The notes: generated from the sequence alone by a model not told the origin. DNA of 64,000 nt from Kordia sp. TARA_039_SRF (GCA_006383075.2 SMNH02000011.1:1979-65978); one strand, 5' to 3'. Positions 6,948 to 15,648 are shown, numbered from the stretch's first letter. Made by a program: numbers and translations.

Positions 6948-7792
6948 TACGCTGCTTTCTCTTTTATCAATATGTATTTTTCAATCTGGCGGCGAACAAC
7001 TCGTTTGTCTCCGCCACATTTGTTGAATGTTTCGGCAATGGTTAATTCATCGTCCATTCCATTTGCTTTACACATGAGTTTTACATCCTCAAGTGTAAGC
7101 GCACCGAATTGGATAAATTTCTGCCCGAGTCTTGAGTAGAGTTCTGCAAATCCTACTTTTCCATATTTCAATCCGCGTTCTATTCTTTTCTTAAATCCGT
7201 CTGCACCACTTAAAACAAATCCTGCCTTTCCTGATAGCGCGTTGTACATATCGATGTACAAATCAAGTGCATGGTCTTTTAGCTTGTCAGCTTGATCAAT
7301 GATTATAAGCGGCTTTTTCATTTGGCGTACATGACGGATGAATTTCTCCATCATTCTGTTTGAGTTACCTACAGGACTCAATCCAGCGCATCTAAGCATT
7401 TTCTTCAAAAATTCCTTCCGTGTCCATTGGCTTCCACATTCCACGTTGATAACATTTACAAATTCACGCTCGTAGTATTTATAGGTTTCAGTTTTACCTG
7501 CACCAGCACGCTCACAAATCCCAATACTCATATTATTTTTTTGAACGGCTTTAAGAAGTTCAACAGTTCTTTTCAAATTAGAATCTTCAACTACTTTCCA
7601 GTCTAGTTGCATTCGAAGATTCAAGCGGGTCTGTTCCCAAATTTCATTTGGCACAAGTTTGGTGCTTTCTTTCAACATGGATTCTAAAGTAGAGGGAGCA
7701 ATGTCCGCTTTTTTACTTATAGTTTTTGTTCCATGTATCTCAACTAAATACTTGAGTTCTTTTGAAACTTTTAATTTTAGTGCTCTTTCCAT
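6947..7792 (-). CDS. MuB-like AAA+ ATPase (transposition target protein)
   Basis: 281 residues. An N-terminal HTH (TKTISKKADIAPSTLESML, about 22-40) precedes a AAA+ domain with Walker A ERAGAGKTE (94-102) and Walker B KKPLIIIDQADK, then a C-terminal helical part. This is the layout of phage Mu B and TnsC-like ATPases, which bind target DNA in an ATP-dependent way and stimulate the transposase. It is immediately downstream of the transposase gene (one-base gap), as in Mu. Confidence 0.88.
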   Translation of the reverse strand: MERALKLKVSKELKYLVEIHGTKTISKKADIAPSTLESMLKESTKLVPNEIWEQTRLNLRMQLDWKVVEDSNLKRTVELLKAVQKNNMSIGICERAGAGKTETYKYYEREFVNVINVECGSQWTRKEFLKKMLRCAGLSPVGNSNRMMEKFIRHVRQMKKPLIIIDQADKLKDHALDLYIDMYNALSGKAGFVLSGADGFKKRIERGLKYGKVGFAELYSRLGQKFIQFGALTLEDVKLMCKANGMDDELTIAETFNKCGGDKRVVRRQIEKYILIKEKAA

Positions 7793-7793
7793 A

Positions 7794-9737
7794 TTACAAT
7801 TGGTCTAAAAATGATTCTGACTCAGCTATGCTTCGCTCATACTTCGGAGCAGATCCGCCTAGCTTAATCATTAGTTCCTGTTCTTCAATTAAATTTTCTG
7901 GGGTAACTCCAGTTCGCTTACGTATTTCTTCTAGCTTCTGGGAGTCTCTTTGGTATTCTATATCCTGTACAGCTTCATCTTGCATGATGAGTGCTTTTGC
8001 ACCTTCTTCCATTAGTACTGGAATCGATTCGTGTCCTCGTTTTGGTTCCGCCGTCGCTACAAATACTTTTTCGCCTTTTGAATTCAGCTTGTAAAGCTGA
8101 ACGAAGTTGTCTAATTCCTGAGGATCGTAGCGGATGATAAGTTTGGCTCCTACATTTTTAAATCTAAAGTCAGTATCAACCTTACCATCATTGTCATAGA
8201 CTTCAAAGAGATATTTCTTTTTGTTAACTGTGAGTCTAATACCATCTTGCCTGTATGGTAGAGGAGTTGTTTCCTCTATCCAAAACATTTGAATCTGATC
8301 AGAGAAACTGATTGATTCACTCATTGGTGCTTCCTGCTGATACACTTCATCCCTAGACATTTCAAAATGTGGATGCTTCATGGAGTTCCATTTGTTAACG
8401 CAAAACTCAAAAGCTGCTAACAGTTCCTCTTTGCTTTTCAAATGGTGTTTATTTTCACTAATAAATTCCATATTTGGGCGACTATCATGTGTTTTTGATG
8501 TCACAGATTGCTTATCTGAAAACCACATTTTATTGAGTACTTGCTTTTGGAATCTTAAAAAGATTTGCTCTACAGGATTGGAGTGTCGCCTAGCTTTATG
8601 GGGATATGTTGTGCCGCCCTGTCGCGCCACTAAGTTTTTGTATAATTCTTGCATGCGCGCCGAAGTATGTGCGGATTGTCTATCATGAGTAAAGAGATAA
8701 GGACGCGCATGCGAATTATTAACAGCCATTTTTATAGCTTTGAAATGGTCAGTATGGTCTTCCGTTTCTGAGTAACTATAACCAAGTATTTTTTCGCTGA
8801 ATACATCAATTACAGGATCAATCTTTAACTTAGCAGCCATTTTGATTGTGTTGTCGTAATAATGAACCCAGTCTAGTTTGGTACCATCAATCGCCCACCA
8901 GCAATTTGGGAACCATTGAGATTTATCCTTTTTCATTTTATGTCCAAAGTCAGCACGATATACTGATTTTCCGTGTCTTCCTACTGTCCATATTTTTTCA
9001 TTCTCTGGAGTGAAGATGAATGCCTTTATTGCCGACTCCGAAATCTTACACCAACCTTTTTCCTTTCTTCTTTGATTGTAGATAGTGTGTATTTCTGGAA
9101 TGCTCATCTTTATAGGAAGTGCGTACATTGCTATGAGCCATTCGCCAACATCTTGAGTAATCTTTCGTGTGTTGGCATTTCCGAAGCCTTTATGAACCAA
9201 TGACTCATATCCTTCGGTTTTGTATTTTTTTGTCACTCTTTGAAGTGAGCGTGGATTGCTTGGTAAGTTGTGCGGAAATCGAAGTTTATCGAGTGTATTG
9301 ATGTCTTCAGATATTTGTTGCCAAAGTTTTGCCTTGGTCAGTCGAGTTCGTACTGAAGTTTTACGTACAATCGTATTTAGGATTTGTGCCTTGGTGAGAT
9401 ATTCAATTTGTTTTTTCTCCGACAATGGTTCGCCAGATGGCAATCTATACTTTCTGTAATATTCTGAAGCTTCATAATCTATTTGAATCTCTTTTTCAAA
9501 ATCTCTGTGGAGCATTTTTACGTACGGATCACAACCGATAAGGTTCTCAATTTTTTGCTTAATATCCATACGAATCGTATCCCACTTTACTAAAGCTTTG
9601 CGTCCATTTCCACCGCGTTGGACGAGTTCTAAATACCCACGTTTTATTAACTGTTTATAATTTGACTCAGAAATTATGTTTTTTTCTAAAAGCCAGGAAC
9701 TATAAACGCATAATATGTGATTTTGAAATTCAAACAT
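7794..9737 (-). CDS. MuA-like DDE transposase
   Basis: 647 residues, close to Mu A (663). An N-terminal winged-helix-type DNA-binding region is followed by an integrase-core domain with acidic residues at D284 (WWAIDGTKLDW), D352 (FTHDRQSAHT) and E390 (RHSNPVEQIFLRF), and then the beta-barrel domain with IRLTVNKKKYLFEVYD. All three catalytic acids are present, so the enzyme looks intact. It would bind phage ends and carry out strand transfer with the MuB-like partner. Its ATG lies 8 bases inside the end of the upstream HTH gene. Confidence 0.93.
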   Translation of the reverse strand: MFEFQNHILCVYSSWLLEKNIISESNYKQLIKRGYLELVQRGGNGRKALVKWDTIRMDIKQKIENLIGCDPYVKMLHRDFEKEIQIDYEASEYYRKYRLPSGEPLSEKKQIEYLTKAQILNTIVRKTSVRTRLTKAKLWQQISEDINTLDKLRFPHNLPSNPRSLQRVTKKYKTEGYESLVHKGFGNANTRKITQDVGEWLIAMYALPIKMSIPEIHTIYNQRRKEKGWCKISESAIKAFIFTPENEKIWTVGRHGKSVYRADFGHKMKKDKSQWFPNCWWAIDGTKLDWVHYYDNTIKMAAKLKIDPVIDVFSEKILGYSYSETEDHTDHFKAIKMAVNNSHARPYLFTHDRQSAHTSARMQELYKNLVARQGGTTYPHKARRHSNPVEQIFLRFQKQVLNKMWFSDKQSVTSKTHDSRPNMEFISENKHHLKSKEELLAAFEFCVNKWNSMKHPHFEMSRDEVYQQEAPMSESISFSDQIQMFWIEETTPLPYRQDGIRLTVNKKKYLFEVYDNDGKVDTDFRFKNVGAKLIIRYDPQELDNFVQLYKLNSKGEKVFVATAEPKRGHESIPVLMEEGAKALIMQDEAVQDIEYQRDSQKLEEIRKRTGVTPENLIEEQELMIKLGGSAPKYERSIAESESFLDQL

Positions 9738-9951
9738 TTATATCGGTATTTGAAGTTCCATTGAGAACTGTTAATATTTCTTTTAGATTTTTCAAAATAT
9801 TTGAAGCCTTAATTGATGACACAGACCTTCTATTATTTGCTATTTGTGATACGTAAGCTCTACTAACTTTATTTTTGTCAGCAATCTTTTGAAAATTACC
9901 TTGAAGTAATTTTATTTCATCTTTTTTAAAGTCTGCTAGTATTTTTTTCAT
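9730..9951 (-). CDS. Small HTH regulator (Ner-like position)
   Basis: 73 residues from the ATG at 9951; an upstream ATG at 10017 would place the start inside the repeats of the switch region and is less likely. The core NFQKIADKNKVSRAYVSQIA followed by NNRRSVSSIKASNILKNL is an XRE-like helix-turn-helix. It is the first gene of the leftward early operon, divergent from the repressor, which is where Mu carries ner. Probably the early regulator controlling the switch. Confidence 0.75.
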   Translation of the reverse strand: MKKILADFKKDEIKLLQGNFQKIADKNKVSRAYVSQIANNRRSVSSIKASNILKNLKEILTVLNGTSNTDINV

Positions 9952-9980
9952 AGATTTGTTACGATTACGAAACAAAAATA

Positions 9981-10010
9981 GCAAGTAATATTTTACAATG
10001 CAAGTAATAT
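9981..10010. promoter_or_regulatory. Candidate lysogeny-switch operators
   Basis: An 11-base direct repeat, gcaagtaatat, occurs at 9981-9991 and 10000-10010, with starts 19 bases apart (about two helical turns). It lies in the 71-base divergent region between the HTH gene (start 9951) and the repressor gene (start 10023). Position and repetition fit operators for one or both of these HTH proteins. A weaker inverted pair (tttgtt/aacaaa) lies at 9955-9976. Confidence 0.6.
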
Positions 10011-10022
10011 CTAACATTTTTT

Positions 10023-10469
10023 ATGTTTAAGCAAATTGGAGTTAACATAAAGTCAATCAGAAAATCTAACGGTCTAACACAGTCGGAGTTAGCCTCTAGG
10101 CTAGGTATAACAAGGCAACAAGTAGCAAATTATGAGAAAGGAGATTCTTCAATCCCGTTGAGTAGCATTATAAAAATGTCAGATATATTTAACATTTCTA
10201 TTGACAATTTGGTGAAAGGTAGCTTGGATAATCCTACAGAAGTAAAATATAAAAGTGAAGAGGAAGTATTGGACTATCCTATTTTTGAAGGCTTAATTAA
10301 TGAAAAGAAACTTGCAAACGCAATTGATAATATAGTAGATAATAAATTAAACAGGCTTGAGTCTCTATTATTAAGATTACTTACTTCTATGAAAGCTCAA
10401 GAAGCTAAAGAGACTATTAATGATGAGTTGAGTAAAATTGAAAACTTACTTGACAAAGAAAAATCATAA
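10023..10469 (+). CDS. XRE-family phage repressor
   Basis: 148 residues. The N-terminal HTH_3 domain (KSIRKSNGLTQSELASRLGI, then TRQQVANYEKGDSSIPLSSI) covers about residues 5-65; the C-terminal part is helical and acidic/leucine-rich and probably dimerises. There is no peptidase-type (LexA-like) domain, so induction by self-cleavage is not expected. It is the only plus-strand gene of the prophage and faces away from the transposition operon. Confidence 0.85.
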   Translation: MFKQIGVNIKSIRKSNGLTQSELASRLGITRQQVANYEKGDSSIPLSSIIKMSDIFNISIDNLVKGSLDNPTEVKYKSEEEVLDYPIFEGLINEKKLANAIDNIVDNKLNRLESLLLRLLTSMKAQEAKETINDELSKIENLLDKEKS

Positions 10470-10694
10470 TTAAGCGAGTTTGGATATATTCAATATAACC
10501 CCTTGTATAGCTGTAGAAAATTCATCCTGTTCTTGATTTTCCTGAATTTCATTCAATTCTTTTAAAATTTCTCGCAGTTGAACACGATATTCTAAAATAT
10601 CAATTTCTCCCTCAGATAGCAGTTGCTTTAACTCTTTAATTCTGGTCTTAATTTCGAGTATTTTATAGTAGTATTTTAAATCTTTCTTACTCAT
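10470..10694 (-). CDS. Small coiled-coil protein
   Basis: 74 residues from the ATG at 10694, with a stop directly abutting the repressor stop in convergent orientation. The sequence is a long charged helix (YYKILEIKTRIKELKQLLSE onward) ending with a short hydrophobic stretch. The start overlaps the end of the upstream membrane-protein gene by 8 bases. Function unknown; may be a lysogenic-conversion gene. Confidence 0.6.
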   Translation of the reverse strand: MSKKDLKYYYKILEIKTRIKELKQLLSEGEIDILEYRVQLREILKELNEIQENQEQDEFSTAIQGVILNISKLA

Positions 10695-11175
10695 TAATTT
10701 TTTTCCCAATTATTTCATCATCAGCAACAATTATCTCTTCCATGAGATTCATTTTTACATTTCTGATATCCTCAAATCTTACAAGTAACTTTTTTGTTAT
10801 CCAGATAGTGAATATCAACAAAAGCGAAGTGCCACTAACATAAATCCATGTCATAGGCTTATCGATTGTCATAGAACTGTCTAGAACAAAATAAAACTGC
10901 AATACATAACAAAATATTGGGATTAATAATGAATAAAAATAAGGTCTAAGATATAGACCAATCATTATTAGTATAGGGGAAATAGTTTGGGTCAAAGCCC
11001 ATATATAATTTTCTTGGTCGCTCCAACCATGTAAATTTTCTACTGATATGTCTAGATAAGTATAAATCTTGTCTAGATATAATATAAATCCAGACAAGAT
11101 TACACATGCGGTACCAAATATTTTAGTTGCTACCGTCGGTTGAGTCGTCACTATCGTTTTCTGCCGTTTCTTCAT
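10687..11175 (-). CDS. Four-span membrane protein, unknown
   Basis: 162 residues from the first ATG (11175); a TTG at 11217 gives a longer reading. Four hydrophobic segments are visible (around FGTACVILSGFILYL, IWALTQTISPILIMIGLYL, LLIPIFCYVLQFYFV and WIYVSGTSLLLIFTIWI) followed by a cytoplasmic acidic tail. The start overlaps the small lipoprotein gene by 53 bases. It sits at the phage edge, so it could be a prophage-encoded membrane defence protein or a host gene. Confidence 0.6.
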   Translation of the reverse strand: MKKRQKTIVTTQPTVATKIFGTACVILSGFILYLDKIYTYLDISVENLHGWSDQENYIWALTQTISPILIMIGLYLRPYFYSLLIPIFCYVLQFYFVLDSSMTIDKPMTWIYVSGTSLLLIFTIWITKKLLVRFEDIRNVKMNLMEEIIVADDEIIGKKINE

Positions 11176-11323
11176 TGCTTTCTTGTGATCCTGGTCTAAC
11201 GTTTTTGTCTTTGTCAACTAGTTCAATACTATCTTGATTTGATAATAGAGGATCTGGAGTGCATGATACCACAAATCCTGATACTAATAATACGATAACG
11301 AATAATGCTGTTAATTTTTTCAT
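11123..11323 (-). CDS. Small acidic lipoprotein
   Basis: 66 residues with a signal peptide and lipobox (LLVSGFVVSC, cysteine at about 21), then a short, very acidic, serine-rich tail. It is the first gene of a three-gene minus-strand unit and has a matching Bacteroidota promoter box upstream. Architecturally it resembles the small acidic lipoprotein at 26262-26435. No function is known. Confidence 0.65.
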   Translation of the reverse strand: MKKLTALFVIVLLVSGFVVSCTPDPLLSNQDSIELVDKDKNVRPGSQESNEETAENDSDDSTDGSN

Positions 11324-11354
11324 CTCTTTGATATTTTAAAAGTTTATATAATAT

Positions 11355-11362
11355 CAAAGGTA
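11355..11362 (-). promoter_or_regulatory. Bacteroidota promoter -7 box
   Basis: On the minus strand TACCTTTG fits the Bacteroidota -7 consensus TAnnTTTG exactly and lies 32 bases upstream of the lipoprotein ATG at 11323. A TTTTG lies at a suitable distance upstream for the -33 element. Confidence 0.6.
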
Positions 11363-11383
11363 ATTAATTGCGTTCAAAACAGC

Positions 11384-11397
11384 ATTTTGCGCAAAAT
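11384..11397. promoter_or_regulatory. Perfect 14-base palindrome
   Basis: attttgcgcaaaat reads the same on both strands, about 22 bases upstream of the promoter box for the three-gene unit. This is a plausible dimer binding site for a regulator or for the phage transposase near the prophage end. Confidence 0.4.
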
Positions 11398-11650
11398 CTT
11401 ATAGTGGTTGGGGGGAATCATTATAATACGCGACTAATATAAAGACTAAAAAAATAATTCTCATTATAAAATTCAGAAAATTCGATAAAATGCAAAGTAT
11501 ATTTTACTTTTTAGGTGAAAAAACGTAGGAATATTAATATAATGTTCGAAATATCATGCATTTAAGGGTCGAAATGTAAGAATATAAAACAATTAATTCG
11601 CTGAGACTATGAAAATAGTAGGACTGTCCTAAAATATTTATTAAACTTTT

Positions 11651-11670
11651 GGGGTGTTATACCCCTTTTT
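11651..11670 (+). terminator. Intrinsic-terminator-like hairpin
   Basis: ggggt-gttat-acccc followed directly by five T. No gene precedes it on the plus strand, so it may be an insulator at the prophage junction or chance. Confidence 0.4.
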
Positions 11671-11680
11671 ACTTTATAAA

Positions 11681-11782
11681 AATGATGCTTTTTAACATAT
11701 TAATGATGCTTTAATATATTTTTATCATGTATTTAATACCTTATATTGTAACCCCAACTGTAACCCCAACTGTAACTCCAAA
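11681..11782. repeat. Short direct repeats near probable prophage end
   Basis: aatgatgctt occurs at 11681-11690 and 11702-11711 (21 bases apart). A 12-base unit tgtaaccccaac is repeated head to tail at 11747-11758 and 11759-11770, with a diverged third copy (tgtaactccaaa) at 11771-11782. MuA-family ends carry several transposase-binding repeats, so this cluster is a candidate for the prophage terminus, but the exact end cannot be fixed without the other junction. Confidence 0.5.
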
Positions 11783-11932
11783 GCAAAAAAGTAAAATTCT
11801 CCGCAATGCCACCTTCACAAAATATTTCAATTAATCTCTTATAAAACATGAAGGCTATCAAGAAGGTAACAAAGCACCTAACTATTTGTTTTTAAAACAA
11901 TTGTGGTAGTTTTTCCAGTTATCAAGCAGATA

Positions 11933-12002
11933 AATGGTAAAGGTTTTCCGTTAATGGTAATTTTTTCTACTGTAAATGGTAGTATAATGGTAGATAATGG
12001 TA
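11933..12002 (+). repeat. Helically phased AATGGTA repeats
   Basis: aatggta occurs at 11933, 11953, 11975, 11986 and 11996, with start-to-start spacings of 20, 22, 11 and 10 bases. A variant, tgtggta, occurs at 11902, 31 bases before the first. All spacings are close to whole turns of B-DNA, so all copies face the same side of the helix. No gene is visible here; the minus-strand frame across it has no protein-like features. Confidence 0.55.
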
Positions 12003-12051
12003 GTTTTGTACAATTCGTTCTGACTATGAAAAAAAGGCAGAAAAAGGCAAA

Positions 12052-12069
12052 CCGCCCGTAAATAGGCGG
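12052..12069. terminator. Hairpin at end of repeat block
   Basis: ccgcc and ggcgg (12052-12056 and 12065-12069) pair around an eight-base loop. On the minus strand it is followed by an interrupted T-rich stretch. It may be a weak terminator separating the prophage edge from the acyltransferase gene. Apart from this and the repeats listed, 11.36-12.27 kb holds nothing I can support. Confidence 0.35.
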
Positions 12070-12272
12070 CTCACGCAATATTTTTCAAAAAATCATTTTT
12101 GTACTTTTCGTTTTGCCCCTTTTATTCTATTTGAATAAATTTATATCGAACTGACTTTTACTCTAAGCAAAATCAAAGCGTGTATTTCATCACAAAACCT
12201 TGCAAACAATCACTTTTAAAAGCATTTCATTGAAAATTCGCATAGGTTTGTATCATCAAAAAACGAACTCTT

Positions 12273-13379
12273 ATGCACACAAAAACTCGCAGATACGATT
12301 TGGATTGGCTTCGCGTTATTGCCATTTTAGCAGTGTATTTACATCACATTGGTATGCCATTTAACGGTGATGATTTTCACATCATGAATACAGAATCAAG
12401 CAAATTATTAGATGATATCATGGTTTTTTTTGAGCAATTTCGGTTACCGTTATTATTCCTAATTTCAGGCACAGGAACTGTTTTTGCCTTTTCAAAACGT
12501 ACGTGGATGGATTTTACCAAAGAGCGTTCTGTGCGACTTCTTCTACCGTTATTTTTTGGAATTTTAATAATTGTGCCGCCGCAAACATTCTTTGAAAATC
12601 GAGAACAATACACTTCCTATTGGGAAATGTATGCGAATGGCGATTTTAACATCAATCATCTGTGGTTTATTGGAAACTTATTTTGGATGTCCATTGTAGC
12701 TATTCCGTTGATTTTATTTCTAAAATCGAACAAATCCAACCAGTTTTTGAAACTTTTTGAGCATTTTACTGCTAAACGCTTCGGATTGTTCGCGTTGGTA
12801 ATTCCGTTAAGTTTCATATTTATTCTACTCAAACAATACTATCCGAGTTACGATAAAGATTTTTTCAACTTGTCGTCCACTTTTTTTTACGGCTTTTTCT
12901 TTATCGCGGGAATGTTGTTCGCTTCCGCAGATACGACTTGGAAACAGTTGAAGCAATATCGAAAACTGAATTTCCTGTTGTTCATCATCAGTTCCATCGT
13001 TTTTTATGCCTATTATTACGTTCCTGGCGAATGGTTAGCGCCGTATTTGACAAACAATCAAGGTTGGATGCTTTGGTATTTGGTGTGTTGTTTGGTTGGT
13101 TGGAGTTTTGTCATTACGCTTTTAGGATACGGGCAAATTTGGCTCAATAAAAAGAGTACGCTCGTCAAAAAACTGAATGAAGCTATTTATCCTTTTTACA
13201 TTCTGCATCAAACTGTGATTGTGGTGTTTGCGTATTATATTGTACAATGGGAAATGTCGATTGGCTTCAAACTTTTGGTCTTGCTCTTGACGACATTTCC
13301 CGTTATTGTAATTATCTATAGAATTTTAATTTATCCGTTTGCTATCACGCGAATTTTATTTGGAATGAAGAAACACTAA
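12273..13379 (+). CDS. Acyltransferase 3 family membrane protein
   Basis: 368 residues with about ten membrane helices. The start YDLDWLRVIAILAVYLHHIG carries the hallmark of the acyltransferase-3 superfamily (PF01757), where an R/H pair in the first two helices is needed for activity; here DWLR and HH are visible. The closest flavour is OpgC/MdoC-like, which adds succinyl or acetyl groups to periplasmic or surface glycans. Substrate cannot be told from the sequence. It is the first clear host gene right of the prophage. Confidence 0.85.
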   Translation: MHTKTRRYDLDWLRVIAILAVYLHHIGMPFNGDDFHIMNTESSKLLDDIMVFFEQFRLPLLFLISGTGTVFAFSKRTWMDFTKERSVRLLLPLFFGILIIVPPQTFFENREQYTSYWEMYANGDFNINHLWFIGNLFWMSIVAIPLILFLKSNKSNQFLKLFEHFTAKRFGLFALVIPLSFIFILLKQYYPSYDKDFFNLSSTFFYGFFFIAGMLFASADTTWKQLKQYRKLNFLLFIISSIVFYAYYYVPGEWLAPYLTNNQGWMLWYLVCCLVGWSFVITLLGYGQIWLNKKSTLVKKLNEAIYPFYILHQTVIVVFAYYIVQWEMSIGFKLLVLLLTTFPVIVIIYRILIYPFAITRILFGMKKH

Positions 13380-13530
13380 GATGATTTTAATGCCGTAATC
13401 CAGAAATCTATCTTAATAATACTCAATGTAGCAAGCAAATAGTAGTCATTCAAAACGTTAGATTAAAGTCATACTAAAGAAAAAAATCTAAAGCATCTAA
13501 CAAGTCAAAACGTCTAAAACTCTAACAAAT

Positions 13531-15528
13531 CTAATACGCTAACAACTCCAACAACGCTGCTTCAAAGTCATTTTTTGGTAAATATTGTTGTTCCAGTCCT
13601 TGATCGAAAGGAATTGGTGTTTCCAAACTTGCCATACGCTTTACAGGCGCATCTAAATATTCGAAACAGTTTTCCATAATCATTGCCGAAATGTCACTAG
13701 AAATACTTCCAAAAAGCGAATCTTCCTGTAAAATGATAGCTTTTCCTGTTTTCTTAACAGATGCGTAAATCGCTTCCGTATCCAACGGTTGTAACGAACG
13801 CAGGTCAATTACATCCGCAGAAACATCTGTGTTTTTCTCTAAAGTTTCCAATGCCCAATGTACAGCGGAACCAAACGAAATAATGGTAATGTCATTTCCT
13901 TCTTTTAACAATGCTGCTTTTCCTAGTGGAAGCGTGTAATAATCCGTCGGCACATCTTGATACACGCTTCTGTATAAAGCTTTGTGTTCAAAAAATAATA
14001 CCGGATTTGGGTCATTGATAGCTGTTGCTAGCAAACCTTTGGCATCGTACGGAAATGCTGGATACACTACTTTTAACCCTGGCGTTTTGGTAAACCAAGC
14101 TTCGTTGGTTTGTGAGTGAAAAGGTCCTGCACCAACGCCAGCGCCACATGGCATTCGTACCACAACATCTGCATGCTGATTCCAGCGATAGTGCGATTTT
14201 GCTAATAAATTTACAATCGGGTTGAAACCGCTAGAAACAAAATCGGCAAACTGCATTTCCATCACAGCTTTCATACCGTTTACAGAAAGTCCATACGCCG
14301 TAGAAACTATCGCAGATTCACAGATAGGCGTATTGCGCACACGCTCTTTTCCAAATTGATTAATAAAATCATTCGTAATTTTAAAAACACCGCCGTATTC
14401 CGCTACATCTTGTCCCATAATGATCAAATCGTCATGTCGTTCCATCGATTGTTGCAATCCTTGCGAAACGGCATCTACAAAACGTATATTTTTAGCGTTT
14501 AAATTTGATGTAACTTCCTCATAAGTTGAATTTTGATAGACATCATTTAACTCATTGCTTTTAGTAGAAGAAATCTTCTCTTCGTCAAACGCTTTTTGTA
14601 AATTTTCGTTGATTTCGGTTGAAATTTCTTGTTGCAGCGATTTTTCAATGTCTTGCGTTAAAACACCTTCTAACAGTAAAAAATTACGATAATTATCAAT
14701 TGGATCTTTCGCAGCCCAAGCGTTCATCAATTCATCAGGAACATATTTTGTACCACTCGCTTCTTCATGTCCGCGCATGCGAAAGGTTTTAAATTCTAGC
14801 AAAATCGGTCTCGGATTTTCGCGAATGCTATCTGCCAATTCAGAAACTTTCGAATAGACTTCTAAAATATTATTTCCATCAATTACATGCGACTCCATTC
14901 CGTAACCTTTGCCTCTATCTGCCAAATGCTCACAATTATATTGTTCTGAAGTTGGTGTCGATAATCCGTAACCATTGTTTTCAATGCAAAACAATACAGG
15001 CAAACTCCACACAGAAGCTACGTTTAATGCTTCGTGAAAATCACCTTCACTCGTTCCACCTTCACCTGTAAAGACTGCACATGCTTGTTTGTTATCTTTT
15101 AATTTATTGGCTAACGCGATTCCACTTGCGACGCCTAATTGTGGGCCTAAATGTGAAATCATACCTACAATTTTATACTCTTGTGTTCCAAAGTGAAAAC
15201 TACGATCACGTCCTTTGGTAAAGCCATTCGCTTTTCCTTGCCATTGCGAAAACAAACGATATAAAGGAATTTCTCGTGTTGTAAAAATGCCTAAATTTCG
15301 ATGCATTGGCAACACATATTCGTCTTTTGTCAATGCAGAAGTTACGCCAACCGCAATCGCTTCTTGTCCAATACCGCCAAACCATTTTGAGATTTTCCCT
15401 TGACGAAGGAGAATAAGCATCTTCTCCTCTATCATTCTCGGTTTAAGCATCTTTTTATATAGATTGAGCAACGTTTCGTCGGTCAAATTTCCTTTATCGT
15501 ATACCATTGGTTTCAGTGTAGTTGGCAT
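13531..15528 (-). CDS. 2-oxoacid dehydrogenase E1, fused alpha and beta subunits
   Basis: 665 residues from the ATG at 15528 (an ATG at 15558 is also possible). The N-terminal half is the thiamine-diphosphate domain of E1 alpha (GIGQEAIAVG, MHRNLGIFTTR, and the cofactor motif GEGGTSEGDFHEALNVAS ending in ENN). The C-terminal half is the transketolase-like E1 beta (MGQDVAEYGGVFK, NTPICESAIV, GAGVGAGPFHSQ). Fused E1 of this type is typical of Bacteroidota and is assigned to branched-chain 2-oxoacid (2-oxoisovalerate) dehydrogenase, which feeds branched-chain fatty-acid synthesis. E2 and E3 are not in the window. Confidence 0.9.
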   Translation of the reverse strand: MPTTLKPMVYDKGNLTDETLLNLYKKMLKPRMIEEKMLILLRQGKISKWFGGIGQEAIAVGVTSALTKDEYVLPMHRNLGIFTTREIPLYRLFSQWQGKANGFTKGRDRSFHFGTQEYKIVGMISHLGPQLGVASGIALANKLKDNKQACAVFTGEGGTSEGDFHEALNVASVWSLPVLFCIENNGYGLSTPTSEQYNCEHLADRGKGYGMESHVIDGNNILEVYSKVSELADSIRENPRPILLEFKTFRMRGHEEASGTKYVPDELMNAWAAKDPIDNYRNFLLLEGVLTQDIEKSLQQEISTEINENLQKAFDEEKISSTKSNELNDVYQNSTYEEVTSNLNAKNIRFVDAVSQGLQQSMERHDDLIIMGQDVAEYGGVFKITNDFINQFGKERVRNTPICESAIVSTAYGLSVNGMKAVMEMQFADFVSSGFNPIVNLLAKSHYRWNQHADVVVRMPCGAGVGAGPFHSQTNEAWFTKTPGLKVVYPAFPYDAKGLLATAINDPNPVLFFEHKALYRSVYQDVPTDYYTLPLGKAALLKEGNDITIISFGSAVHWALETLEKNTDVSADVIDLRSLQPLDTEAIYASVKKTGKAIILQEDSLFGSISSDISAMIMENCFEYLDAPVKRMASLETPIPFDQGLEQQYLPKNDFEAALLELLAY

Positions 15529-15648
15529 GAATTGTATTTCTTTAAATGATAAATTCAAAAATCATTAAAAAAAATGGTTCCTCAAAGCGCAATGAGAGAA
15601 TTTTTGCAATTGTTAATAACTCTCTTTTTTCAACCGTATATTTTTAGC

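Larger units (their letters stand above)
1..11400 (-). mobile_element. Mu-like transposable prophage, early region (partial)
   Basis: A block of leftward genes contains the diagnostic Mu-type set: a DDE transposase with a MuA-like layout, an adjacent MuB-like AAA+ ATPase, a Gam-like nuclease inhibitor, a GemA-like protein and a divergent HTH repressor. Almost all other genes are small, tightly packed and overlapping, as in phage early operons. Mu-like prophages with this set are known in Bacteroidota (for example Hankyphage of Bacteroides). The other end lies left of the window. The right limit is inferred from the end of phage-like genes and the start of a repeat-rich gene-free block, so it may be wrong by several hundred bases. 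Confidence 0.85.

Noticed and set aside
9955-9976. Inverted repeat tttgtt/aacaaa as main operator
   Set aside because: Only six bases per arm in AT-rich sequence, next to a start codon; the 11-base direct repeats are much stronger.
11878-12078. Minus-strand ORF of 66 codons
   Set aside because: It is made by the AATGGTA repeats and has no domain, signal or coupling to a neighbour.
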